A stretch of DNA of 64,000 nt from Xaviernesmea oryzae. GTDB lineage: Bacteria; Pseudomonadota; Alphaproteobacteria; Rhizobiales; Rhizobiaceae. Below the pieces are notes generated by a model. The model ran no database searches. It saw only the letters and a list, made by a program, of their open reading frames with translations, and was not told where the DNA came from. The translations under genes were made by a program, and so were the position numbers. The stretch covers positions 161,654-225,653 of the forward strand of contig NZ_FOAM01000008.1 in assembly GCF_900109605.1 (NCBI RefSeq), in the 5' to 3' direction. Positions 10,105 to 19,313 of this stretch are shown in pieces (within the stretch, counting starts at the first letter, position 1; each line of letters starts with the position of its first letter).

Positions 10105-10263
10105 GCATGGTCTCCATGCGCAAGGCTGGCCGTGAGCGTTGCACGCCGCCCCTGCCCACCCTATGTGCCTAGCAAGGCCGCGCGCAGGCATTGGCTTCTT
10201 GCGAACACATAGGCGTCGATACGAGGCCGGGCCGGCATGGCATGGCAAGACAATGGGTGAGAC

Positions 10264-10701
10264 ATGGATGCTTTGAAGCTGATGGCCTTGGACGAGGAGG
10301 ATCTGGCGGTGATTTCCGCCCATGTCCAAGATGCCGTCTTCAAGCTAGAAGGCATTGCCTACCGTCCGTCCAATGGTCACTTCACGCTGGTTCTCAACCG
10401 CTTCGTCTGGGAGAAGGCGCTGCGCAGCGCCAAGACCTTCGAGCGGCGACGCGCGGCCATCACCTTCAAGCGGGTGCGGGCTGTGCGCTCGCTCAATCTC
10501 GACAGGCAGGATACCGAAGCCGTGCATGTGCTTCTGGCCATCCGCTTCGACAAGGCAGGCGAGGGGCCGGATGGTACGGTGGAGCTGCTGCTTGCCGGCG
10601 GTGCGACCATCGCGCTCGATGTCGAATGCATCGAGCTTCAACTTGCCGAGACGGGCGGCGCTTGGGAGACCAGCTCCCGCCCACGCCATGACGAGGCCTG
10701 A
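10264..10701 (+). CDS. DUF2948 family protein
   Basis: A 145-aa protein matching the alphaproteobacterial DUF2948 family (MDALKLMALDEEDLAVISAH... with the conserved FNRFxWE-like stretch LNRFVWEKALR). It has no membrane segment or signal peptide and no known function. Its place between murA and hisD is typical for rhizobia. The ATG at 10264 follows TGGGTGAGAC. It may be transcribed with hisD, 210 bases downstream. Confidence 0.85.
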   Translation: MDALKLMALDEEDLAVISAHVQDAVFKLEGIAYRPSNGHFTLVLNRFVWEKALRSAKTFERRRAAITFKRVRAVRSLNLDRQDTEAVHVLLAIRFDKAGEGPDGTVELLLAGGATIALDVECIELQLAETGGAWETSSRPRHDEA

Positions 10702-10911
10702 GCAAAAGCCCCCGCGTTTCGATACGGCCCAACTGCGCGCTCAATTCACCATCGACTTCAAGCCTGCCGAGGTTGTAAAGCTTTGAAGCGGCGCTTGGCT
10801 GGCCTGCCTTGCATCGAGGATGGTCTTGCATCGACGCCTTGATGCCTGACGTCAGCCTGCCCCAGTGCCGCCTTATCGACTGCCAGCATACCCATTGAAG
10901 GACCGACGATC

Positions 10912-12216
10912 TTGGCCACCCGTTTCGACAGCCGCGCGCCCGATTTCGAAGCGCGCTTTTCCGCCTTTCTGACGACGAAGCGTGAAGTCTCCGAGGATGT
11001 CGACCAGACCGTTCGGGCCATCATCGAGGATGTTCGCCGCAGAGGCGATGCAGCCCTGGCCGACTATACGCGCCGCTTCGACCGCCTCGATTTTGCCAGC
11101 GTGCCGATGCTCGTCACCGCTGAAGAGGTGGATGCGGCCATCGACAGCGTCGCGCCGGAGGTGCTTGGCGCGCTGAAGGTGGCGGCGGTGCGGATCGAGG
11201 CGCATCACAGCCGCCAGCGGCCGAAGGACGATATTTACGAGGACGCCATGGGCGTCGGCCTCGGCTCGCGCTGGACGGCGATCGAGGCCGTTGGCCTCTA
11301 TGTGCCCGGCGGCACGGCGAGCTACCCAAGCTCGGTGCTGATGAACGCCATTCCTGCCCGGGTGGCCGGTGTGGAGCGTCTGGTCATGGTGGTGCCGGCC
11401 AGTGAGGGCAAGCTGAACCCGGCAGTTCTGGCCGCCGCGCGGCTGGCTGGCGTTACCGAGATCTACCGGATCGGCGGTGCCCAGGCCGTGGCGGCGCTGG
11501 CCTATGGCACGGAGACCATCGCGCCCGTTGCCAAGATCGTTGGCCCGGGCAATGCCTATGTCGCCGCCGCCAAGCGTCAGGTTTTCGGCACAGTCGGCAT
11601 CGACATGATCGCCGGCCCCTCCGAAGTCCTCGTCATCGCCGATGGCGAGAACGATCCGGACTGGCTGGCGGCTGACCTCTTGGCCCAAGCCGAACATGAT
11701 ACCGGCGCGCAATCCATTTTGATGACCGATGATGCGGCGCTCGCCGATGCGGTGGAGCAGTCGGTGGAGCGCCAGCTGAAGAGCTTGCCGCGTGGCGAGA
11801 CGGCGGCGGCGAGTTGGCGCGATTTCGGTGCGATCGTCCTGCTCGACAGTCTGCAGGATGCCCCGCCGCTCGCCAACCGGATTGCCGCCGAGCATCTGGA
11901 GCTGGCAATCGCCGATCCCGACTCCATGGTCGACAAGATCCGCAATGCCGGCGCCATCTTCCTCGGCCGCCACACGCCTGAGGTGATCGGCGATTATGTC
12001 GGCGGCTCCAACCATGTGCTGCCGACAGCCCGCTCCGCCCGTTTCTCGTCCGGCCTGGGCACGCTCGATTTCATGAAGCGCACTTCCCTCCTGCGGCTGA
12101 CGCCCGACACCCTGCGCGATCTCGGGCCGGCGGCCATCGCGCTGGCGCGGGCCGAGGGCCTGGAGGCACATGCGCGCTCCGTTGCCATCCGTCTCAATCT
12201 CGGGGAGGCGGGATGA
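10912..12216 (+). CDS. hisD: Histidinol dehydrogenase
   Basis: A 434-aa HisD that catalyses the last two steps of histidine synthesis, oxidising L-histidinol to L-histidine with NAD+ at a zinc site. Family signatures are visible, including [47 protein letters not shown] and NHVLPTAR. The start is TTG at 10912, with GAAGGA about ten bases upstream; no ATG gives full length. It overlaps the next gene by four bases (ATGA). HisD is away from the other his genes here, as is usual in rhizobia. Confidence 0.96.
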   Translation: MATRFDSRAPDFEARFSAFLTTKREVSEDVDQTVRAIIEDVRRRGDAALADYTRRFDRLDFASVPMLVTAEEVDAAIDSVAPEVLGALKVAAVRIEAHHSRQRPKDDIYEDAMGVGLGSRWTAIEAVGLYVPGGTASYPSSVLMNAIPARVAGVERLVMVVPASEGKLNPAVLAAARLAGVTEIYRIGGAQAVAALAYGTETIAPVAKIVGPGNAYVAAAKRQVFGTVGIDMIAGPSEVLVIADGENDPDWLAADLLAQAEHDTGAQSILMTDDAALADAVEQSVERQLKSLPRGETAAASWRDFGAIVLLDSLQDAPPLANRIAAEHLELAIADPDSMVDKIRNAGAIFLGRHTPEVIGDYVGGSNHVLPTARSARFSSGLGTLDFMKRTSLLRLTPDTLRDLGPAAIALARAEGLEAHARSVAIRLNLGEAG

Positions 12217-12704
12217 CGTCAGCCCCCACCTCAGAGCAGGCGCGACAGCGGCTTTGCGATGTCGCGCTCGATGAGACGATCGGCCGGTCGACGCCCGATG
12301 TCGAGCATGAGCGCGCGGTGGCGATCTTCGATCTTCTCGAGGAAAACAGTTTCGCGCCGATCGGGCACGAGAGCGGGCCATACCGGCTGAAGCTGTCGCT
12401 GCGTGACAGCAAGCTGATCTTCTCGATTTCCACCGAGGACGGCGCGGATGTGGCGACGCATATTCTCTCGCTGACGCCGTTTCGCCGGATCGTGAAAGAT
12501 TATTTCCTGATCTGCGAAAGCTACTACCAGGCAATCCGCAGTGCCACGCCCAGCCAGATCGAGGCGATCGACATGGGCCGGCGGGGCATACACAATGAGG
12601 GCTCGCAGACGCTGAAGGACCGACTGAACGGCAAGATCGAGGTGGATTTCGATACAGCGCGGCGGCTCTTCACGCTCGTCTGCGTGCTCTACTGGAAGGG
12701 CTGA
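12213..12704 (+). CDS. UPF0262 family protein
   Basis: A 163-aa protein of the UPF0262 family (ends [20 protein letters not shown]). Its function is unknown; it is soluble and has no catalytic motif that can be named. It overlaps hisD by four bases and is followed six bases later by a phosphatase gene, so hisD-UPF0262-phosphatase is one operon. This arrangement is strongly conserved in Rhizobiales. Confidence 0.88.
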   Translation: MTSAPTSEQARQRLCDVALDETIGRSTPDVEHERAVAIFDLLEENSFAPIGHESGPYRLKLSLRDSKLIFSISTEDGADVATHILSLTPFRRIVKDYFLICESYYQAIRSATPSQIEAIDMGRRGIHNEGSQTLKDRLNGKIEVDFDTARRLFTLVCVLYWKG

Positions 12705-12709
12705 GCGCC

Positions 12710-13231
12710 ATGGGCGCGGCGGCTTCCGCCGGCTCGGTGCCCGGCGCGTCGAAGGCCGCCGAGGCGCCTGGGCAGGCTGCGCAGGGCAAGGTTGCGCCTG
12801 CCTCCATCCTGTTCATGTGCGGGATGAACTCCATCCGCTCACCGATCGCCGAGGCGCTGGCCCGCGCCATGCTGCCCGGCAGCGTCTATGTGGCTTCTGC
12901 CGGCGTGCGCAAAGGCGAGCGCGATCCCTTCGTCGATGTGGTGATGGAGGAAATGGGGCTGACGCTCGGCCGCCACCAGCCCCACACGCTGGAGGATCTG
13001 GAGGATGATTATTTCGATCTGATCGTGACGCTGGCACCCGAAGCCCATCACGCAGCGCTGGAACTCACCCGCTCCATGGCCGTGGACGTCACCTATTGGC
13101 CAACGCTCGATCCAACGGTGGCCACCGGCACGCGCGAGCAGATCCTCGACGCCTATCGCGCTGTCAGGGATCATCTCGCCCTTTTGATCGACAAGCGTCT
13201 GGCCAATGGCCGGATGCCGACAGGCAATTAA
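12710..13231 (+). CDS. Low-molecular-weight protein-tyrosine phosphatase family protein
   Basis: A 173-aa protein with the LMW phosphatase/arsenate-reductase fold. The P-loop C-x5-R-S is seen as CGMNSIRS just after the first beta strand (ILFMCGMN), and the later aspartate region reads YWPTLDPT. The first ~25 residues are an Ala/Gly/Pro-rich extension of low complexity, so a later start is possible. It lies in the hisD operon. The substrate is unknown; an arsenate role is not supported by neighbours. Confidence 0.85.
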   Translation: MGAAASAGSVPGASKAAEAPGQAAQGKVAPASILFMCGMNSIRSPIAEALARAMLPGSVYVASAGVRKGERDPFVDVVMEEMGLTLGRHQPHTLEDLEDDYFDLIVTLAPEAHHAALELTRSMAVDVTYWPTLDPTVATGTREQILDAYRAVRDHLALLIDKRLANGRMPTGN

Positions 13232-13520
13232 ACGGCGGCGCTTGATTGGGGCCGCTCTTGCGTCCATATAGAGCCGGTGTTTCGAGAAGCTCCCGGCTCG
13301 AACACGCCGACCCGCACCAGGCGCCGGCTTTCGATCCACGGGAGCGTCTATCCCCCGCTGCCCACGCCCGCGCAAGAAGCCTTTCTCCGCGACGCGCGAC
13401 AAAAATGGCAAAACCATCGTGCCGCTGTTCACAAACGGCCGATGATTGTGTAGTTTCCGGCAAATTTTTAAGAGGGAGCCCGCAAGGCGCCCCGTTACCG
13501 ATTGGAAAGATCACCCGTCA

Positions 13521-13739
13521 ATGGCGAAAGAAGAAGTCCTCGAATTTCCTGGTGTCGTCACCGAACTCCTGCCGAACGCGACATTCCGGGTAAAGCTCGA
13601 GAACGAGCACGAGATCATTGCCCACACGGCCGGCCGCATGCGCAAGAACCGCATCCGCGTTCTGGCAGGCGATAAGGTGCTCGTGGAAATGACCCCCTAC
13701 GACCTGACCAAGGGCCGCATCACCTACCGCTTCAAGTAA
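13521..13739 (+). CDS. infA: Translation initiation factor IF-1
   Basis: A 72-aa S1-like OB-fold protein, full length for IF-1. It binds the ribosomal A site during initiation together with IF-2 and IF-3. The sequence [19 protein letters not shown] and the end TYRFK are family standard. The start ATG at 13521 matches family length; the in-frame extension upstream is not conserved in character. A long hairpin follows at 13763-13812. Confidence 0.97.
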   Translation: MAKEEVLEFPGVVTELLPNATFRVKLENEHEIIAHTAGRMRKNRIRVLAGDKVLVEMTPYDLTKGRITYRFK

Positions 13740-14058
13740 GCCGCAAAGGCCTCAGGCCCGGAGCCCATCCTCATCGCAAAGCGCCTGCAACGGCCTTGCG
13801 ATGAGGATGGGCGTCGAGCCGGGACTAGACCCGAGGCGTGTCGTTCGGCCGCTCAGGGCCATAATTGGCACGGCTGATCTGTGCACGTGAGCACGGATCA
13901 AGATTGCTTCATGCTGCAGGGCGCGTTGCGGTCTGCTTCCCTGTGCTCCATTTTGGATTGCGCAGTCGTTGTCGTCAATCTGCTGTGCAGTTTGCGCGAC
14001 ATGCTTGAGCCGCGCTTTCGCGGCTGTCCTCTGTTCCTTCTGGCGAGGCCGCTTCATC
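13740..14058. other. Intergenic region between infA and maf
   Basis: About 320 bases without a gene. It holds a perfect 17-bp hairpin (13763-13812) and a shorter near-palindrome GATCTGTGC...GCACGGATC (13876-13899, one mismatch). A promoter for maf is expected here but was not recognised. Confidence 0.5.
13763..13812. terminator. Long perfect hairpin after infA
   Basis: Arms GCCCATCCTCATCGCAA (13763-13779) and its exact complement (13796-13812) flank a 16-nt loop. It starts 24 bases after infA. It lacks a T tract, so it is probably an mRNA 3' end or stabiliser, or a weak terminator. Confidence 0.6.
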
Positions 14059-14688
14059 ATGCCCAAGACATCCCCGCCGCAAACGCTCATCCTCGCCTCC
14101 GGCTCGCCGCGGCGGGTCGAGCTTCTGGCCCAGGTCGGGTTGACGCCTGCGCGGCTGATGCCGATGGATCTGGACGAGACGCCGAAGCGTGCGGAACATC
14201 CGCGCTCCTTGGCCTGGCGGCTGTCGGGCGATAAGGCCCGCGCGGCGCTGAAGGCGCTGAAGGGCGATCCGGACGCCGCAGGCGCCTATGTATTGGCGGC
14301 CGATACAGTGGTCGCCGTTGGCCGGCGCATCCTGCCGAAGCCCGAGCGCGCCGCCGATGCCTCGGCGGCCTTGACCCTGCTGTCCGGCCGTGGCCACCGT
14401 GTCTATACCGGCATTTGCCTGGCGACCCCTGACGGCAGCCTGCGCCAGAAGATCGTCGAGACCAAACTGCGCTTCAAGCGGCTTTCGCCGCTGGATATCG
14501 AAAGCTATCTCGCATCAGGCGAATGGCGCGGCAAGGCTGGCGCCTATGCCATCCAGGGCATTGCCGGCAGTTTCGTGGTGAAGCTCTCCGGCTCCTATAC
14601 CAATGTCGTCGGCCTGCCCTTGACCGAAACGGTCAATCTCCTTCTGGGCGAGGGCTTCAAGGTTCACGACGCTTGGCTGGAAGGCTAA
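14059..14688 (+). CDS. maf: Maf-like nucleoside triphosphate pyrophosphatase
   Basis: A 209-aa Maf/Ham1-fold protein that hydrolyses non-canonical or modified NTPs to the monophosphate and pyrophosphate. The N-terminal [14 protein letters not shown] motif, the DTVVAVG motif with its catalytic aspartate, and the [26 protein letters not shown] stretch are characteristic. The ATG at 14059 follows GCGAGG by ten bases; the earlier in-frame ATG would add 30 residues that are not part of the fold. It lies between infA and yacG as in most rhizobia. Confidence 0.94.
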   Translation: MPKTSPPQTLILASGSPRRVELLAQVGLTPARLMPMDLDETPKRAEHPRSLAWRLSGDKARAALKALKGDPDAAGAYVLAADTVVAVGRRILPKPERAADASAALTLLSGRGHRVYTGICLATPDGSLRQKIVETKLRFKRLSPLDIESYLASGEWRGKAGAYAIQGIAGSFVVKLSGSYTNVVGLPLTETVNLLLGEGFKVHDAWLEG

Positions 14689-14879
14689 GCCGACCCTTAT
14701 CATCCTTTGCTGTCTGCTTGCAGAGGCCGGTTCAAAAGCCGTCAACTGTACCTATATATGCGCCGGAACCCGTTCGAGGCCTTGCCAGCCGCTATCGGCG
14801 GCGCGTGTCGCATCTTCGGCTGCACACAGCATTGACCGAGGGGAAGAGCCGGCTTTCGGTTGGATGCAAGAAGCGTCTG

Positions 14880-14932
14880 GAGCATCGAGCCGAGCGTGAC
14901 CGCGCGCAACACTCCGAAGGACCGCGATGCTC
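14880..14932. repeat. Small inverted repeat with a shared 14-mer
   Basis: Arms GAGCATCG (14880-14887) and CGATGCTC (14925-14932) form an inverted repeat. The first 14 bases, GAGCATCGAGCCGA, are identical to 5787-5800 in the fbpA-fbpB gap, suggesting a dispersed intergenic repeat family. Confidence 0.4.
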
Positions 14933-14984
14933 ATAACCGCTTTGCCGATCCGTCACGAGAACGATAGACTTCGAGGACTCCGAC

Positions 14985-15203
14985 ATGCCCACTGACCATC
15001 CCGCTTCACCCTCCGCCAAGGTTGAGCCCTTGCGCAAGACGCGTCCTTGTCCCGAATGCGGCCGCCCCTCGGAGCGCAGCCATTATCCCTTCTGCTCGGA
15101 CCGCTGCCGCAATGTCGATCTCAATCGCTGGCTCTCCGGCTCCTATGCGATTCCCGCCGCAGAAGAGCCCGATCCTGATGCCGACGAGCGCGGCACTCTT
15201 TGA
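14985..15203 (+). CDS. yacG: DNA gyrase inhibitor YacG family zinc protein
   Basis: A 72-aa protein with one zinc-binding site made of CPECG and CSDRC (four Cys) and the family ending [13 protein letters not shown]. In E. coli YacG binds GyrB and inhibits gyrase. The start ATG at 14985 precedes a polar N-terminal tail of 20 residues. Its neighbours maf and tRNA-Phe are the standard rhizobial context. Confidence 0.92.
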   Translation: MPTDHPASPSAKVEPLRKTRPCPECGRPSERSHYPFCSDRCRNVDLNRWLSGSYAIPAAEEPDPDADERGTL

Positions 15204-15393
15204 AGTCTTTGTGAGGATACCTGTGAAATCAGTCGCTTAGTGCGTTTTTTCACGAAAATGTCGCCGAAATTCGAATTTCCGGCTTTTGCCGCTTGCCACC
15301 GCGAAACAGGATGTTATAACCCCGCTCGCTCCCGGGGCGCACCAAAGCCCCGCGGTTCGGACCTCACGGTCCACCGGCCGCATGTCGGCAGAT

Positions 15394-15469
15394 GCCCGGA
15401 TAGCTCAGTTGGTAGAGCAGCGGATTGAAAATCCGCGTGTCGGTGGTTCAAATCCGCCTCCGGGCACCA
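15394..15469 (+). tRNA. tRNA-Phe (anticodon GAA)
   Basis: A complete 76-nt cloverleaf. The acceptor GCCCGGA pairs with TCCGGGC, the D arm is AGCTCAGTTGGTAGAGC, the anticodon stem is CGGAT/ATCCG with loop TTGAAAA, and the T arm has GGTTCAAATCC. CCA is encoded at the 3' end. Confidence 0.97.
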
Positions 15470-15956
15470 TTATAAGCCTATTTCCCGATTTCTGCCCACA
15501 ATCGCGAAATTCAGAACAGGTCCATGCGCCCAAAGTGCGTCGTTTTGGATGGGCTCGCCCCCGACGCTTTTTGCCTTGCCAAGACGATAAATATGGCTGG
15601 CCGAAGCGGCCGCGATCGACGCCACAAACGTGCAAGCGAGTCTCCGTCAAATCGAATGGCCTGCCTTCGGATGGTTTGGGCGTCGGTATTAGGCCTGTCC
15701 GCGCGCAGAGATAGGTTAAACACGCCTTGTCATGCTTTGCAGCATACTAACCCCTCAAGCGTGTACATCGCTCATCACATCAGGGTAAATTACTGAAATC
15801 CCTTATATTGCACTGCAACTTCATGGGGTCTGTGATTTATCGAAAATCAATAATCTCTCGCGAAAACTCGTGATGATGTTGGCGGGCATGAGGCTCGGCC
15901 AGTGAGGGTGCCTGTGCGATATGACGATCGCGTGCGCGCTGGTGGGACCCGTTGCA
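15470..15956. other. Intergenic region upstream of a chemoreceptor gene
   Basis: About 490 bases with no supported gene. A short hairpin ATGCT-TTGC-AGCAT lies at 15732-15745 and the last 200 bases are relatively AT-rich, presumably holding the receptor promoter. The CGCAAG-N9-CTA motif found before other motility genes was not seen here. Confidence 0.45.
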
Positions 15957-17861
15957 ATGACGATTGCCAACCTGTCGATCTTCAAGAAAATCAGCCTGCT
16001 GCTGGCCCTTATGGGGATGTCCGCCGTCATGATCGCGGCCACGGGCGGGCAGGGCCTGTTCTCGCTTGCATCGGCGCTTCAGAACACAGGCGCGCGTGAG
16101 GAAGTAGCCCGCGAGGCCATGGATCTGCGGGTCGATATCATCGCCATCAGCCGCATGACCTATCAGCTGGCGCTCGCGCCGGAAAAGGCTGGCGATTTCG
16201 CGGCGGAGACGGAAAAGCGGGCCGGCGAGATGCTGGCGCGCCTGCCTAAGATCGCGTCCACCGCAGATGCCAACGAGCAGCGCCTGCTGCAGACCATAGA
16301 GCAGGCGCTGGACCGCTACTTCGGCCAGATCCGCCAGATGGTGAAGGCGGCGGGCACGGCGGCCGGCCAGGAGCCCGCTGCCATGAAAGCCGAGTTGGCG
16401 AAGGCGCTCGATGCACAGAAGGCGGTGACGGCGGCGGTGAAGGATTATTCGGCTTCCTCCAGCCAGAGCCTTGCGGCGGCGCGTGCGGCGGCCATTGCGC
16501 AATCCAGCGACACCATCCTCGTCCTGCTGGGCGCCACGGCTGTCTGCATCGCGGTCGGCGCGGCCTTGAGCTTCCGCCTGGCGCGCAAGGATATCGTTGG
16601 GCCGATCCGCATGATGACGGCTGTGATGGCCGAGATGGCGGCGGGCCGTCCTCCGGCCGATATTCCGGCCACCGACCGTCGCGACGAAATCGGCGAGATG
16701 GCCCGCGCGTTGGAAGTCTTCCGTGCAAACGAGGCGCAGATGCGCAGTATGGAACGCCAGGAGGCCGCCCTCCATGCGCAAAGCAGGGATCTTCAGGTTT
16801 CGATCAGCGCGATCGTCAGTGCAGCGGCCGGCGGCGATTTCTCCCAGAGGATTTCCAAATCCTATGAGGATGCCGATTTGCAACGCTTTGCCACGGGCAT
16901 CAACGAGCTGGTCGCAAGCGTCGACCAGGGGATCACCGAGGTCCGCCGCGTGGTGGCGGCGCTGGCCGATGCCGACCTGACGCAGCAGATGAATGGCCGC
17001 TTTCAGGGGGCCTTCGGCGAGTTGCAGCACAATGTCAACGCGACCATGCAGATCCTCAGCGCTACCATGCGCGGCATCCAGGAGGCCGGGCGGACCATTA
17101 CCGACAATTCCAGTGAACTTTCCTCGGCCGCCGGCCAGCTTGCCCATCGCACGGAGCAGCAGGCCGCCTCGCTGGAGGAAACCGCTGCCGCGCTGGAGGA
17201 AATCACCACCACGGTCAAGGCCTCGACCGATCGCGCACAGGAAGCCTCGCATCTGGTTGCGGAAACCAAGGCCAGTGCCCAACGCTCCGGCGCGATCGTC
17301 CAGAGCGCTATCGACGCCATGGCCCGCATCGAAAATTCGTCGCAGAAGATCAGCCAGATCATTTCGGTCATCGATGAGATCGCCTTCCAGACCAATCTCC
17401 TGGCGCTGAATGCCGGCGTCGAAGCCGCCCGCGCGGGCGAGGCGGGCCGAGGCTTTGCCGTGGTGGCGCAGGAGGTGCGCGAGCTTGCCCAGCGCTCCGC
17501 CCAGGCCGCCAAGGAAATCAAGACGCTGATCAGCAGCTCGGCCGGTGAGGTCAAGGGCGGCGTCTCGCTCGTCGCTTCCACCGGAGAGGCGCTGCGGGAG
17601 ATCGATGGCCTCGTCAATCGGGTCAACGAGCATGTGACGATGTTTGCCCGCGCTGCGCAGGAACAGGCATCAGCGCTGAGCGAGATCAACAGTTCGGTCA
17701 ACCATATGGACCAGATGACACAGCAGAACGCCGCCATGGTCGAGGAGACCACGGCCTCCAGCGAGGTGCTGGCGAGCGAAGCGCGGCGCCTGCAGGCGGA
17801 ACTAACCCGCTTCCGGCTGGAGGCGGGACGGACGGCCTCGACCCAGCGCGCGGCCGCCTGA
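15957..17861 (+). CDS. Methyl-accepting chemotaxis protein, membrane-bound
   Basis: A 634-aa transmembrane chemoreceptor. A first membrane segment (about residues 10-35) is followed by a mostly helical periplasmic domain of ~160 residues, a second membrane segment (SDTILVLLGATAVCIAVGAA), HAMP-type regions and the cytoplasmic signalling domain. The conserved hairpin tip reads EIAFQTNLLALNAGVEAARAG and should bind CheW and CheA. No C-terminal CheR-docking pentapeptide is present. The ATG at 15957 gives a normal short N-terminus; a start at 15921 would add 12 residues. The ligand is unknown. It is a lone gene followed by a terminator. Confidence 0.93.
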   Translation: MTIANLSIFKKISLLLALMGMSAVMIAATGGQGLFSLASALQNTGAREEVAREAMDLRVDIIAISRMTYQLALAPEKAGDFAAETEKRAGEMLARLPKIASTADANEQRLLQTIEQALDRYFGQIRQMVKAAGTAAGQEPAAMKAELAKALDAQKAVTAAVKDYSASSSQSLAAARAAAIAQSSDTILVLLGATAVCIAVGAALSFRLARKDIVGPIRMMTAVMAEMAAGRPPADIPATDRRDEIGEMARALEVFRANEAQMRSMERQEAALHAQSRDLQVSISAIVSAAAGGDFSQRISKSYEDADLQRFATGINELVASVDQGITEVRRVVAALADADLTQQMNGRFQGAFGELQHNVNATMQILSATMRGIQEAGRTITDNSSELSSAAGQLAHRTEQQAASLEETAAALEEITTTVKASTDRAQEASHLVAETKASAQRSGAIVQSAIDAMARIENSSQKISQIISVIDEIAFQTNLLALNAGVEAARAGEAGRGFAVVAQEVRELAQRSAQAAKEIKTLISSSAGEVKGGVSLVASTGEALREIDGLVNRVNEHVTMFARAAQEQASALSEINSSVNHMDQMTQQNAAMVEETTASSEVLASEARRLQAELTRFRLEAGRTASTQRAAA

Positions 17862-17896
17862 ACTTTGTGCTGAACGGCTTCCAGCCGAAACATCTG

Positions 17897-17926
17897 CAAA
17901 GCCGGCGGTCTGCGCCGGCTTTGTCA
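17897..17926 (+). terminator. Terminator after the chemoreceptor gene
   Basis: Perfect 11-bp arms CAAAGCCGGCG (17897-17907) and CGCCGGCTTTG (17913-17923) flank a 5-nt loop, 35 bases after the stop. The T run is short. Confidence 0.65.
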
Positions 17927-18071
17927 TGTCGAGGGCATCAGCACTGTTTTGCCAAGCTTACGCAAATGTAACGAGATGGACATGTTCCCGTAGGCTGCGA
18001 AGGCCTAGTCTTGGATCGTCATCAAGACCGAACCCGATACGGGCGCCGGTCAGACAGAAGGAAACAGGACC

Positions 18072-18401
18072 ATGTGGACCATGCGGAAGAACCTCCTCAC
18101 CACCGGTCTGGTCGCCTTGACAATTGCGGGCACCACAATTGCCACCGCCTCCCAGGCTGAAGCACATAATAATTTCGGGCGCGGCCTCGCTGCAGGCATC
18201 GCCGGCACGCTGATCGGCGGCGCACTGGTCGCCAGCGCCAGCCACCCGGCCTATGCCGCTCCCGTCTATGCGGCGCCCACCTATCCAGCCTATGCCGTTC
18301 CGGCCTATGCGCCCGAGGTGGTGGTCAGCCAGCCCGTCTGCCGCGTCGTCTGGCACCAGGATGGCTGGGGCGATATGTACCGCACCCGCCAGTGCGATTG
18401 A
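18072..18401 (+). CDS. Small exported hypothetical protein
   Basis: A 109-aa protein with a signal peptide (residues 1-31, cleavage near SQAEA) and then a Gly/Ala-rich segment GRGLAAGIAGTLIGGALVAS that resembles a glycine zipper. Repeats of the form YAAPxYxAPxYPAYAVPAYAP follow, then a C-terminal part with two cysteines and aromatic residues. The ribosome binding site GAAGGAAACAGGA supports a start at 18072 or 18081. The function is unknown; small YXXP-repeat exported proteins of this type are common in rhizobia. A strong terminator follows. Confidence 0.75.
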   Translation: MWTMRKNLLTTGLVALTIAGTTIATASQAEAHNNFGRGLAAGIAGTLIGGALVASASHPAYAAPVYAAPTYPAYAVPAYAPEVVVSQPVCRVVWHQDGWGDMYRTRQCD

Positions 18402-18447
18402 GGGCTCCTCAAGCCTGACGAAACATACACTGTCGAACGTCGAATAA

Positions 18448-18496
18448 GAGCACGCGCCTCCTCTTCCGCCGGGAAGGGGAGGCGCGCTCACTTTTT
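18448..18496. terminator. Strong terminator between convergent genes
   Basis: A near-perfect hairpin, GAGCACGCGCCTCCTCTTCC with its complementary arm ending GGAGGCGCGCTC, runs from 18448 to 18489, followed on the plus strand by CACTTTTT. It separates the exported protein gene from the convergent acetyltransferase gene and may serve both. Confidence 0.8.
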
Positions 18497-18563
18497 GCTA
18501 TCTTCACTCGGCCGGTGTCCGGTGCCCGACGCCGGGCATGTGTGCGCGCTTTGTGCTTGTTCT

Positions 18564-19124
18564 TCAGCGCGTAGATAGAGGCGGGGGAGGCGGTGGCGTG
18601 GTGGCGCCTGCTCCGAGCGAGCGCTGCACCATCACCGAATCCGACCAGCGGCCATGGCGAAAGGCGACAGCTGGCAGATGGCCGACGCGCTGGAAGCCGA
18701 AGGACGCGTGCAGGCCAAGCGAGGCCGCATTGTCGGCATCGATATAGCCGATCATCTGGCGAAACCCCGCCGCCGCGCAGGCATCGATCAGCCCGCGCAT
18801 CAGAAGCCGGCCGATACCCTGGCCGAGATGCTGATGGTGCACATAGATCGAATGCTTGACCGTATAGCGATAGGCCGGGCGCTTGCGAAACAGCACCACA
18901 TAGGCATAGCCGACCACCTCGCCGCCGCGCGTGGCCACCAGATGGGGCAGGCGCCGGTTCTTGAGGTTCTTGCGCCGGTCGCGCAGGTCGTCGGGCTCGG
19001 GCGTGTCGCCTTCGTCCACGCCCGCTTCGACCCCCTGGCGGATGTGGCGGCGATAGATCGCCAGCATGGCCTCGACATCGCCGTCCTTCGACGGACGGAT
19101 GACGACCTCCAAGTCCTTGTTCAT
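18564..19124 (-). CDS. GNAT family N-acetyltransferase (phosphinothricin-acetyltransferase-like)
   Basis: A 186-aa GNAT enzyme expected to move an acetyl group from acetyl-CoA to a small amine. The CoA-binding motif is seen as HLGQGIGRLLM, and the layout (IRPSKDGDVEAMLAIYRRHI at the N-terminus, YIDADNAASLGLHASFGF, and a final GRWSD segment) matches the PAT/Bar/YncA subgroup. The C-terminus ends in a proline run. The start is the ATG at 19124 with AGG seven bases upstream; a TTG two codons earlier is less likely. The substrate cannot be read from sequence. Confidence 0.85.
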   Translation of the reverse strand: MNKDLEVVIRPSKDGDVEAMLAIYRRHIRQGVEAGVDEGDTPEPDDLRDRRKNLKNRRLPHLVATRGGEVVGYAYVVLFRKRPAYRYTVKHSIYVHHQHLGQGIGRLLMRGLIDACAAAGFRQMIGYIDADNAASLGLHASFGFQRVGHLPAVAFRHGRWSDSVMVQRSLGAGATTPPPPPPLSTR

Positions 19125-19313
19125 GTGCAAACCTGTGTCGGGCCCTGCTGGGAACCCTGTTGGCCCAGCCTGGCATCATCGCCTGTCTTGTCGGCTCAAT
19201 GGCCGGCGCACATCCATCGAAAGGCTACGCCGGCCGAATCGCGCTTCATTCTTAGGAGGGATGCTGCGCCGGCGAAAGAGCGCGCCGAACGCGGGCACTC
19301 TGCCGGCGCAACA

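Noticed and set aside
10689..10786. A 32-codon frame overlapping the end of the DUF2948 gene
   Set aside because: Too short, no clear ribosome binding site and no hydrophobic or family feature.
15837..17633. A 598-codon open frame on the minus strand
   Set aside because: It is antisense to the chemoreceptor gene; high GC at third positions creates long mirror frames. Its translation has no domain logic.
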